64,000 nt of DNA, taken from Xylocopa sonorina. Lineage: Eukaryota; Arthropoda; Insecta; Hymenoptera; Apidae. The DNA lies in NCBI RefSeq assembly GCF_050948175.1, contig NW_027490215.1, positions 744,001 to 808,000 on the forward strand. Reading direction: 5' to 3'. Below the pieces are notes generated by a model. The model saw only the letters and a program-made list of their open reading frames with translations. It did no database searches and was not told the DNA's origin. A program made the translations under genes and the position numbers. Of the stretch, positions 53,701 to 64,000 are shown piece by piece. Every line of letters starts with the position of its first letter. The first letter of the stretch is position 1.

Positions 53701-56700
53701 AATGTAAATGCGACACTTCCTCGCTAGGAAATAGCGTTTGCAGATGTCTCCGTATCGAAGCAATAGGGTCTAATGCTTCATAAAACGAGATGTCGCATCT
53801 GATTTCTATGTTTCATGATAAGATATAATATTAATTGCGAAGTATCGTGTATTCTTCGTATTCACTTCAAAAGAATGTAAATGCGACTCTTCCCTGCTAT
53901 TAAATAGCGTCTCAAAATGTCTACGCACCGTAGCAATAGAGTTCTAAAGCTTCTAAAAACAAGATATCGCATCTCATTTCTATGTTTCATGATAAGATAT
54001 AATATTCATTGCGAAGAGTCTTGAATACCTCGTATTCACATCAAAAGAATGTAAATGCGACACTTCCTTGCTAGGGAATAGCGTTTCCACATGTCCACGT
54101 ATCGAAACAATAGAGCTCTAATGCTTCTTAAAACGAGATGTCGCATCTCACTTCTATGTTTCATGATGAGATATAATATTCATTGCGAATTGTCAGTTAT
54201 ACCTCGCATACACTTCAAATGAATGTAAATGCGTCACTTACTTGCTAGGAAATAGCACTTGTAGATGTCTACGTATCGAAGGAATAGAGTTCTAGTGCTT
54301 TTTAAAACGCGATATCGCATCTCAATTCAATGTTTCATGTTAAGATATAATATTCATTACGAAGTGTTATGTGTTCCTCGCATACACTTCAAATGAATGT
54401 AAATGCGACACTTCCTTCCTTGGAAATAGCGTTTGCAGACATCTCCGTATCGAAGCAATAGTTTTCTAATGCTTCTTATATCGTGATATCGCATCTCATT
54501 CCTATACTTCATGACATGATATAATATTCATTGTGAAGTGTCATGTATACCTCGTATTCACTTCAAAAGAATGTGAGTGCGACTCTTCCTTGCTATTAAA
54601 TAGCTTTTGCAGATGTCTACGTGTCGTAGCAACAGAATTCTAATGCTTTTTTGTTACCGATATAGCACCTCATTTCTATGTTTCATGATAAGGTATAATA
54701 TTCATTGTGGATTGTTATGTATACCTCGTATTCACTTCAAAAGAATGTAAGTGCGACTCTTCCTTGCTATTAAATAGCTCTTGCAGATGTCTACGTGTCG
54801 TAGCAACAGAATTCTAATGCTCTTTTGTTAGCGATATAGCACCTCATTTCTATGTTTTATGATAAGATATAATAGTCATTGTGCAGTGTTATGTATACCT
54901 CGTATTCACCTCAATAGAATGTAAATGCGACACTTCCTTGTTCGGAAATAGCGTTTGCATATATCTACGTATCGAAGCAATAGAGTTCTAATGCTTCTTA
55001 AAACGCGATATCGCATCTCATTTCAATGTTTCATTATAAGATATAATATTCATAGCGAAGTTTTATATATTCCACGTCTACACTTTAAATGAATGTAAAT
55101 GCGACACTTGCTTTCTGGGAAATAACGTTTCCAGATGTCTACGTATCGAAGCAATAGAGTTTTAGTGCTTCTTAATTCGCGATATCGCAACTCATTTCTA
55201 TGTTTCATGATAAGATATAATATTCATTGCGAAATGTCACGTATACCTCGCATACACTTCAAATGAATGTAAATGCGACACTTCCTTCCTAGGAAATAGC
55301 GTTTGCACATGATTAAATATCGTAGCATTAGAGTCCTAATACTTCTTAGAACGCGATATCGCAACTCATTTCTATGTTTCATGATTAGATATAATATTCA
55401 TTGCGAAGTGTCTTGAATACCTCGCATACACTTCAAATGAATGTAAATGCGACATTTCCTTGCTAGGAAATAGCGATGGCAGATGTCTACGTAACGAAGC
55501 AATAGGATTCTAATCCTTCCTAAACCCCAAATCGCTCCCCATTTATATGCTTACTGATAGGATATAATATTCATTGTGGAGTGATATGTATACATCGTAT
55601 TCACCTCAAAAGAATGTAAATGCGACACTTCCTTGCTTGGAAATAGCGTTTGCAGATGTCTACGTATCGTAGCAATAGAGTTCTAGTGCTTTTTAAAACG
55701 CGATATCGCATATCATTTCTAAGTTTTATGATGAGATATAATATTCATTGTCGAGTGTTATGTATACTTCGTATTCACTTCAAAAAATGTAAATGCGACA
55801 CTTCCTTGCTAGGAAATAGCGATTGCAGATGTCGCCGTATCGAAGCAATAGAGTTCTAATGCTTCTTAAAACGCGAAATCGCATATCATTTCTACGTCTC
55901 ATGATAATATATGATATTCATTTCGAAGTGTTACGTATTCCTCGTCTACACTTTAAATGAATGTAAATGCCACACTTCCTCCTAGGTAATAGCGTTTGCA
56001 GATGTCTACGTCTCGAAGCAATAGAGTTCTAATGCTTCTTAAAACGCGATATCGCATCGCATTTCTATGTCTCATGATAATATATAATATTCATAGCGAA
56101 GTTTTATATATTCCACGTCTACACTTTAAATGAATGTAAATGCGACACTTGCTTTCTGGGAAATAACGTTTCCAGATGTCTACGTATCGAAGCAATAGAG
56201 TTTTAGTGCTTCTTAATTCGCGATATCGCAACTCATTTCTATGTTTCATGATAAGATATAATATTCATTGCGAAATGTCACGTATACCTCGCATACACTT
56301 CAAATGAATGTAAATGCGACACTTCCTTCCTAGGAAATAGCGTTTGCACATGTCTAAATATCGTAGCATTAGAGTCCTAATACTTCTTAGAACGCGATAT
56401 CGCAACTCATTTCTATGTTTCATGATTAGATATAATATTCATTGCGAAGTGTCTTGAATACCTCGCATACACTTCAAATGAATGTAAATGCGACATTTCC
56501 TTGCTAGGAAATAGCGATGGCAGATGTCTACGTAACGAAGCAATAGGATTCTAATCCTTCCTAAACCCCAAATCGCTCCCCATTTATATGCTTACTGATA
56601 GGATATAATATTCATTGTGGAGTGATATGTATACATCGTATTCACCTCAAAAGAATGTAAATGCGACACTTCCTTGCTTGGAAATAGCGTTTGCAGATGT

Positions 56701-58069
56701 CTACGTATCGTAGCAATAGAGTTCTAGTGCTTTTTAAAACGCGATATCGCATATCATTTCTAAGTTTTATGATGAGATATAATATTCATTGTCGAGTGTT
56801 ATGTATACTTCGTATTCACTTCAAAAAATGTAAATGCGACACTTCCTTGCTAGGAAATAGCGATTGCAGATGTCTCCGTATCGAAGCAATAGAGTTCTAA
56901 TGCTTCTTAAAACGCGAAATCGCATATCATTTCTATGTCTCATGATAATATATGATATTCATTGCGAAGTGTTACGTATTCCTCGTCTACACTTTAAATG
57001 AATGTAAATGACACACTTCCTCCTAGGTAATAGCGTTTGCAGATGTCTACGTCTCGAAGCAATAGAGTTCTAATGCTTCTTAAAACGCGATATCGCATCG
57101 CATTTCTATGTCTCATGATAATATATAATATTCATAGCGAAGTTTTATATATTCCACGTCTACACTTTAAATGAATGTAAATGCGACACTTGCTTTCTGG
57201 GAAATAACGTTTCCAGATGTCTACGTATCGAAGCAATAGAGTTTTAGTGCTTCTTAATTCGCGATATCGCAACTCATTTCTATGTTTCATGATAAGATAT
57301 AATGTTCATAGTGGAGTGTCATGTATACCTCGCATACTACTCAAATGAGTGTAAATGCGACACTTCCTGGCTAGGAAATAGCGTTGGCAGATGTCTACGT
57401 ATCGAAGCAATAGAGTTCTATTGCTTCTTAAAACGAGTTATCGCATCTCATTTCTATGTTTCATGATAGGATGTAATATTCATTGTGCAGTGTTATGTAC
57501 ACGTCCTATTCACTTCAAAAGAATGTAAATGCGACACTTCCTTGCTAGAAAATAGCGTTTGCAGATGTCTACGTATCGTAGCAATAGATTTCTAATGCTT
57601 CTTAAAACGAGATATCGCATCCCATTCCTATGTTTCATGGTAAGATATATTATTCATTGCGAAGTGTCACGTATACATCGCATACACTTCAAGTGAATGT
57701 AAATGCGACACTTCCTTGCTAGGAAATAGCGTTTGCTGATGTCTACGTATCGAAGCAAAAGAGTTCCAATACGTCTTAAAACGAGATATCGCATCTCATT
57801 TCTATGTTTCATGATAACATATAATATTCATTGCCAAGTGGCATGTATACCTCGCATACACCTCAAATGAATGTAAATGCGACACTTCCTTGCTAGGAAA
57901 TAGCGCCTGCAGATATCTACGTATCGTAGAAATAGAGTTCTAATTCTTCTTAAAACGCGATATCGCATCTCATTTGTATGTTTCATGATAAGGTACAATA
58001 TTGATTGCGAAGTGTCATGTATACCTCGCATTCATTTCAAAACAATGTAAATGCGACACTTGCTTGCTA
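50780..58069 (+). repeat. Superblock X, about 7.3 kb (about 42 monomers)
   Basis: The block starts at the monomer with cggagcaatagatttcaaat and gcgttgtcgc (50791) and starts again with the same variant at 58091, an offset of 7300 bp. Nested inside are: a five-monomer tandem (870 bp; 50791 and 51661), a dimer (348 bp; 53061 and 53409, marked by ttatatttcccaaaac), and two and a bit copies of a 1041 bp hexamer (55051-57300). Its content is copied with deletions in the following block. Confidence 0.9.
55051..57300 (+). repeat. 1041 bp six-monomer higher-order unit, two full copies plus a partial third
   Basis: The marker tccacgtctacacttta occurs at 55071, 56112 and 57153, always 1041 bp apart. 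Copies are about 55051-56091 and 56092-57132, with a third cut off near 57300, where gataatgttc-type sequence (tataatgttcatagtgg) takes over. Few differences separate the first two, for example gatgtcgccg (55833) versus gatgtctccg (56874). The same pair of hexamers recurs as a unit at 60437-62330, offset 5386 bp. Confidence 0.93.
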
Positions 58070-61000
58070 GGAAATAGCGTTTGCAGATGTCTACGTATCG
58101 GAGCAATAGATTTCAAATGCATCTTAAATCGCGTTGTCGCATCTCATGACTATGTTTCATGATAAGATATAATATTCACTGCGAAGTGTCATGTATACCT
58201 CGTATTCACATCAAAAGGATGTAAATGCGACTCTTCCTTGCTAGGAAATATCGTTTCCAGTTATCTACGTATCGTAGCAATAGAGTACTAATGCTTTTTA
58301 AAAGGCGATATCGCATCCCATTTGTATGTTACATGATAAGATATAATATTCATTGCGAAGTGTCATGTATACCTCGTATCCACATCAAAGGAATGTAAAT
58401 GCGACACTTCCTTGCTAGGAAATAGCGTTTGCAGATGTCTACGTATCGAAGCAATAGAGTTCCAATGCTCCTTAGAACGCGATATCGCATCTCATTTCTA
58501 TGTTTCATGATAAGATATAATATTCATTGCGAAGTGTCATGTGTACCTCGTATTCCATTCAAAAGAATGTAAATACGACACTTCCTTGCTAGAAGTTGCT
58601 TCTGCACATGTCTACGTATGGAAGCAATAGAGTTCTAATGCTTCATAAATCGCGATATCGCATCTCATTTCTATCTTTCATGATAAGATATAATATTCAA
58701 TGTGCAGTGTTATGTATACCTCCTATTCACTACAAAAGAAAGTAAGTGCGACTCTTCCTTGCTAGGAAATGGCGTTTGCAGACGTCTACGTATCGAAGCA
58801 ATGGAGTTCTAATGCTTCTTATAACGCGACATCGCATCTCATTTCTATGTTTCACGATAAGATATAATATTTAATGTGGAGTGTTATGTATACCTCGTAT
58901 TCACTTCAAAAAAATGTAAATGCGACACTTCCTTGCTAGGAAATAGCGTTTGTAGATGTCTACGTATCGAAGCAATAGAGTTCTAATGATTCTTAAAACT
59001 TGATATCGCATCTCATTTCTATGTTTCACAGTAAGATATAATATTCATTGCGAAGTGTCATGTATACCTCGTATCCACTTCAAAGGAATGTAAATGCGAC
59101 ACTTCCTTGCTAGGAAATAGCGTTTGCAGATGTCTACGTATCGTAGCATTAGAATTATTATATTTCCCAAAACGCGATATCGCATCTCATTTCTATATTT
59201 CATGATAAGATATAATATTCATTGCGAAGTGTCACTTATATCTCACATACACTAAAAAAGAAAGTAAATGCGACACTTCCTTGCTAGGAAATAGCGTTCG
59301 CAGATGTCTACGTATCGAAGCAATAGAGTTCTAATGCTTCTTAAAAATTGATATCGCATCTCATTTCTATGTTTCACAGTAAGATATAATATTCATTGCG
59401 AAGTGTCATGTATACCTCGTATCCACTTCAAAGGAATGTAAATGCGACACTTCCTTGCTAGAAAATAGCGTTTGCAGATGTCTACGTATCGTAGCATTAG
59501 AATTCTTATATTTCCCAAAACACGATATCGCATCTCATTTCTATATTTCATGATAAGATATAATATTCATACCGAAGTGTCACTTATATCTCACATACAC
59601 TAAAAAAGAATGTAAATGCGACACTTCCTCGCTAGGAAATAGCGTTTGCAGATGTCTCCGTATCGAAGCAATAGGGTCTAATGCTTCATAAAACGAGATG
59701 TCGCATCTGATTTCTATGTTTCATGATAAGATATAATATTAATTGCGAAGTATCGTGTATTCTTCGTATTCACTTCAAAAGAATGTAAATGCGACTCTTC
59801 CCTGCTATTAAATAGCGTCTCAAAATGTCTACGCACCGTAGCAATAGAGTTCTAAAGCTTCTAAAAACAAGATATCGCATCTCATTTCTATGTTTCATGA
59901 TAAGATATAATATTCATTGCGAAGAGTCTTGAATACCTCGTATTCACATCAAAAGAATGTAAATGCGACACTTCCTTGCTAGGGAATAGCGTTTCCACAT
60001 GTCCACGTATCGAAACAATAGAGCTCTAATGCTTCTTAAAACGAGATGTCGCATCTCACTTCTATGTTTCATGATGAGATATAATATTCATTGCGAATTG
60101 TCAGTTATACCTCGCATACACTTCAAATGAATGTAAATGCGTCACTTACTTGCTATTAAATAGCTCTTGCAGATGTCTACGTGTCGTAGCAACAGAATTC
60201 TAATGCTTTTTTGTTAGCGATATAGCACCTCATTTCTATGTTTTATGATAAGATATAATAGTCATTGTGCAGTGTTATGTATACCTCGTATTCACCTCAA
60301 TAGAATGTAAATGCGACACTTCCTTGTTCGGAAATAGCGTTTGCATATATCTACGTATCGAAGCAATAAAGTACTAATGCTTCTTAAAACGCGATATCGC
60401 ATCTCATTTCAATGTTTCATTATAAGATATAATATTCATAGCGAAGTTTTATATATTCCACGTCTACACTTTAAATGAATGTAAATGCGACACTTGCTTT
60501 CTGGGAAATAACGTTTCCAGATGTCTACGTATCGAAGCAATAGAGTTTTAGTGCTTCTTAATTCGCGATATCGCAACTCATTTCTATGTTTCATGATAAG
60601 ATATAATATTCATTGCGAAATGTCACGTATACCTCGCATACACTTCAAATGAATGTAAATGCGACACTTCCTTCCTAGGAAATAGTGTTTGCACATGATT
60701 AAATATCGTAGCATTAGAGTCCTAATACTTCTTAGAACGCGATATCGCAACTCATTTCTATGTTTCATGATTAGATATAATATTCATTGCGAAGTGTCTT
60801 GAATACCTCGCATACACTTCAAATGAATGTAAATGCGACATTTCCTTGCTAGGAAATAGCGATGGCAGATGTCTACGTAACGAAGCAATAGGATTCTAAT
60901 CCTTCCTAAACCCCAAATCGCTCCCCATTTATATGCTTACTGATAGGATATAATATTCATTGTGGAGTGATATGTATACATCGTATTCACCTCAAAAGAA

Positions 61001-64000
61001 TGTAAATGCGACACTTCCTTGCTTGGAAATAGCGTTTGCAGATGTCTACGTATCGTAGCAATAGAGTTCTAGTGCTTTTTAAAACGCGATATCGCATATC
61101 ATTTCTAAGTTTTATGATGAGATATAATATTCATTGTCGAGTGTTATGTATACTTCGTATTCACTTCAAAAAATGTAAATGCGACACTTCCTTGCTAGGA
61201 AATAGCGATTGCAGATGTCGCCGTATCGAAGCAATAGAGTTCTAATGCTTCTTAAAACGCGAAATCGCATATCATTTCTACGTCTCATGATAATATATGA
61301 TATTCATTGCGAAGTGTTACGTATTCCTCGTCTACACTTTAAATGAATGTAAATGCCACACTTCCTCCTAGGTAATAGCGTTTGCAGATGTCTACGTCTC
61401 GAAGCAATAGAGTTCTAATGCTTCTTAAAACGCGATATCGCATCGCATTTCTATGTCTCATGATAATATATAATATTCATAGCGAAGTTTTATATATTCC
61501 ACGTCTACACTTTAAATGAATGTAAATGCGACACTTGCTTTCTGGGAAATAACGTTTCCAGATGTCTACGTATCGAAGCAATAGAGTTTTAGTGCTTCTT
61601 AATTCGCGATATCGCAACTCATTTCTATGTTTCATGATAAGATATAATATTCATTGCGAAATGTCACGTATACCTCGCATACACTTCAAATGAATGTAAA
61701 TGCGACACTTCCTTCCTAGGAAATAGCGTTTGCACATGTCTAAATATCGTAGCATTAGAGTCCTAATACTTCTTAGAACGCGATATCGCAACTCATTTCT
61801 ATGTTTCATGATTAGATATAATATTCATTGCGAAGTGTCTTGAATACCTCGCATACACTTCAAATGAATGTAAATGCGACATTTCCTTGCTAGGAAATAG
61901 CGATGGCAGATGTCTACGTAACGAAGCAATAGGATTCTAATCCTTCCTAAACCCCAAATCGCTCCCCATTTATATGCTTACTGATAGGATATAATATTCA
62001 TTGTGGAGTGATATGTATACATCGTATTCACCTCAAAAGAATGTAAATGCGACACTTCCTTCCTTGGAAATAGCGTTTGCAGATGTCTACGTATCGTAGC
62101 AATAGAGTTCTAGTGCTTTTTAAAACGCGATATCGCATATCATTTCTAAGTTTTATGATGAGATATAATATTCATTGTCGAGTGTTATGTATACTTCGTA
62201 TTCACTTCAAAAAATGTAAATGCGACACTTCCTTGCTAGGAAATAGCGATTGCAGATGTCTACGTATCGAAGCAATAGAGTTCTAATGCTTCTTCAAACG
62301 CGAAATCGCATCCCAATTCTATGTTTCATGATAAGATATAATATTGATTGCGAAGTGTCATGTATGCCTCCTATTCACTTCAAAAGAATGTAAGTGCGAC
62401 ACATCCTTGCTGGGAAATAGCGTTGCAGATGTCTACGTAATGAAGCAATAGAGTTCTAATGTTTCTTATAACGCGATATCGCATCTCATTTCTATGTCTC
62501 GTGATAAGATATAATATTCATTGCGAAGTGTTATGTATACCTCGTATTCACTTCAAACGAACGTATTTGGGACACTTCCTTGCTAGGAAATAGCGCTTGC
62601 AGATGTCTACGTAACTAAGCAATAGAGTTCTAATGCTACTTAAAACGCGATATCGCATATCATTTCTTTGTTTCATGATAAAATATAATATTCATTATGG
62701 AGTGTTATTATAACCTCGTATTCACTTCAAAAGAATGTAATTGCAACTCTTCCTTGTCATTAAATACCATTTGCAGATGTCTACGTCTCGAAGCAATAGA
62801 GTTCTAATGCTTCTTAAAACGCGATATCGCATCGCATTTCTATGTCTCATGATAATATATAATATTCATAGCGAAGTTTTATATATTCCACGTCTACACT
62901 TTAAATGAATGTAAATGCGACACTTGCTTTCTGGGAAATAACGTTTCCAGATGTCTACGTATCGAAGCAATAGAGTTTTAGTGCTTCTTAATTCGCGATA
63001 TCGCAACTCATTTCTATGTTTCATGATAAGATATAATGTTCATAGTGGAGTGTCATGTATACCTCGCATACTACTCAAATGAGTGTAAATGCGACACTTC
63101 CTGGCTAGGAAATAGCGTTGGCAGATGTCTACGTATCGAAGCAATAGAGTTCTATTGCTTCTTAAAACGAGTTATCGCATCTCATTTCTATGTTTCATGA
63201 TAGGATGTAATATTCATTGTGCAGTGTTATGTACACGTCCTATTCACTTCAAAAGAATGTAAATGCGACACTTCCTTGCTAGAAAATAGCGTTTGCAGAT
63301 GTCTACGTATCGTAGCAATAGATTTCTAATGCTTCTTAAAACGAGATATCGCATCTCATTCCTTTGTTTTACGATAAGATATAATATTCATTGCGGAGTG
63401 CCATGTATGCCTCGCATTCACTTCAAAAGAATGTAAATGCGACACTTCCTTGCTAGAAAATAGCGTTTGCAGATGTCTCCGTATCGAAGCAATAGGGTCT
63501 AATGCTTCATAAAACGAGATGTCGCATCTGATTTCTATGTTTCATGATAAGATATAATATTAATTGCGAAGTATCGTGTATTCTTCGTATTCACTTCAAA
63601 AGAATGTAAATGCGACTCTTCCCTGCTATTAAATAGCGTCTCAAAATGTCTACGCACCGTAGCAATAGAGTTCTAAAGCTTCTAAAAACAAGATATCGCA
63701 TCTCATTTCTATGTTTCATGATAAGATATAATATTCATTGCGAAGAGTCTTGAATACCTCGTATTCACATCAAAAGAATGTAAATGCGACACTTCCTTGC
63801 TAGGGAATAGCGTTTCCACATGTCCACGTATCGAAACAATAGAGCTCTAATGCTTCTTAAAACGAGATGTCGCATCTCACTTCTATGTTTCATGATGAGA
63901 TATAATATTCATTGCGAATTGTCAGTTATACCTCGCATACACTTCAAATGAATGTAAATGCGTCACTTACTTGCTAGGAAATAGCACTTGTAGATGTCTA
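58070..64000 (+). repeat. Superblock Y: second copy of superblock X with monomer deletions, cut by window end
   Basis: Y follows the order of X with stepwise offsets: 7300 bp at 58091, 7126 at 58261, 6082 from about 58447 to 59600, 5908 from 59609, 5386 from about 60150, and 5734 from about 62770 to 63340. Nearly all steps are multiples of 174 bp, or differ from one by a few bases, so whole monomers were lost (six near 58.4 kb, one near 59.6 kb, three near 60.15 kb) or gained (two near 62.4 kb). From about 63450 to the end the sequence repeats 59630-60140 (offset 3821 bp), a third copy of the piece at 53720-54240. Confidence 0.9.
60437..62330 (+). repeat. Second pair of the 1041 bp six-monomer higher-order units
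   Basis: Marker tccacgtctacacttta at 60457 and 61498 is 1041 bp apart. The pair matches 55051-56944 at offset 5386 bp with few differences, for example cttccttccttgg here (62055) versus cttccttgcttgg (56669). The next marker is at 62887, which is 1041 plus 348 bp later, because two extra monomers lie at about 62330-62770. Confidence 0.92.

Larger units (their letters stand above)
12103..64000 (+). repeat. 174 bp satellite array, right block (about 298 monomers, runs past window end)
   Basis: The same monomer and orientation as the left block run for about 51.9 kb without any foreign insertion that I could see. The monomer carries TACGTA, GATATC, TCATGA and GTATAC, each palindromic. At least two linked sequence types are mixed along the array: gcgaagtgtcatg usually goes with cgcatacacttcaaatg, while gtggagtgttatg usually goes with cgtattcacttcaaaag. 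Internal block duplications are listed separately. Open frames of 60-114 codons on both strands arise because the monomer is 58 codons long; the consensus minus-strand frame has two stops per monomer. The single orientation, length near one nucleosome and layered repeats suggest centromeric or pericentromeric heterochromatin (inference). Confidence 0.97.

Noticed and set aside
1479..64000. Many open frames of 60-114 codons on both strands with a repeated protein pattern (for example MKHRNEMRYRVLRSIRTLL on minus)
   Set aside because: The monomer is exactly 58 codons, so any frame carries over from unit to unit. The consensus minus frame has two stops per monomer (after ILLK and after DTSQ), and frames appear only where point changes remove them. 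No start context, codon bias or domain supports coding.
1479..64000. CRISPR-like regular repeats
   Set aside because: Repeats are contiguous 174 bp units without spacers, and no cas-like genes are present. This is satellite DNA.
1..64000. Telomeric repeats (TTAGG or TTAGGG) near the array
   Set aside because: No tandem run was seen on either strand; only scattered single matches.
1..64000. tRNA, rRNA or other RNA genes
   Set aside because: No recognisable tRNA box A/B pair, cloverleaf or conserved rRNA stretch was noticed in the islands or array by eye; a dedicated scan was not possible.

Overview
This window is almost entirely tandemly repeated satellite DNA from a eukaryotic chromosome. 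No credible protein-coding gene, tRNA, rRNA, CRISPR array or bacterial feature was found. About 61 of the 64 kb is one satellite family with a monomer of about 174 bp (consensus read by eye: 35.6% GC, A54 T58 G30 C32). All roughly 350 monomers run in the same direction. The array lies in two stretches, 1479-10647 and 12103-64000.

The satellite is interrupted or bordered by two GC-richer islands, 1-1478 (cut by the window start) and 10648-12102. They are diverged copies of one dispersed element in opposite orientation: six anchor motifs occur in the same order once one copy is reverse-complemented. A TG...CA outline, a TATA-like box and a shared AATAAA suggest a solo LTR of a retrotransposon. 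A second reading is a spliced exon on the opposite strand, because both copies carry an open frame ending at the same GTAAGT donor-like site. Neither reading is proven. The left copy contains a minisatellite of about 30 bp units (1103-1392).

The array is organised in layers. Single monomers are diverged. Local dimers (348 bp), pentamers (870 bp) and a 1041 bp hexamer occur. Larger blocks were copied in tandem: 1027 bp at 2.8-4.9 kb, 1736 bp at 16.65-20.13 kb, about 2.8 kb at 20.95-27.4 kb, about 870 bp at 29.5-30.9 kb, and about 3 kb at 35.2-40 kb. A segment of about 3.18 kb at 41.02 kb recurs almost unchanged at 47.12 kb. A superblock of about 7.3 kb starts at 50.78 kb and begins again at 58.07 kb. 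Most copies differ by gain or loss of whole 174 bp monomers, as unequal crossing-over would produce.

The monomer length is close to nucleosomal spacing, and the single orientation and layered structure are typical of centromeric or pericentromeric heterochromatin. CpG is over-represented in the consensus (9 seen, 5.5 expected, ratio about 1.6). This argues against a heavily methylated vertebrate or plant genome and fits an insect such as a hymenopteran, but the species cannot be named from sequence alone. Short open frames in the array arise because 174 is divisible by three; they are not genes.
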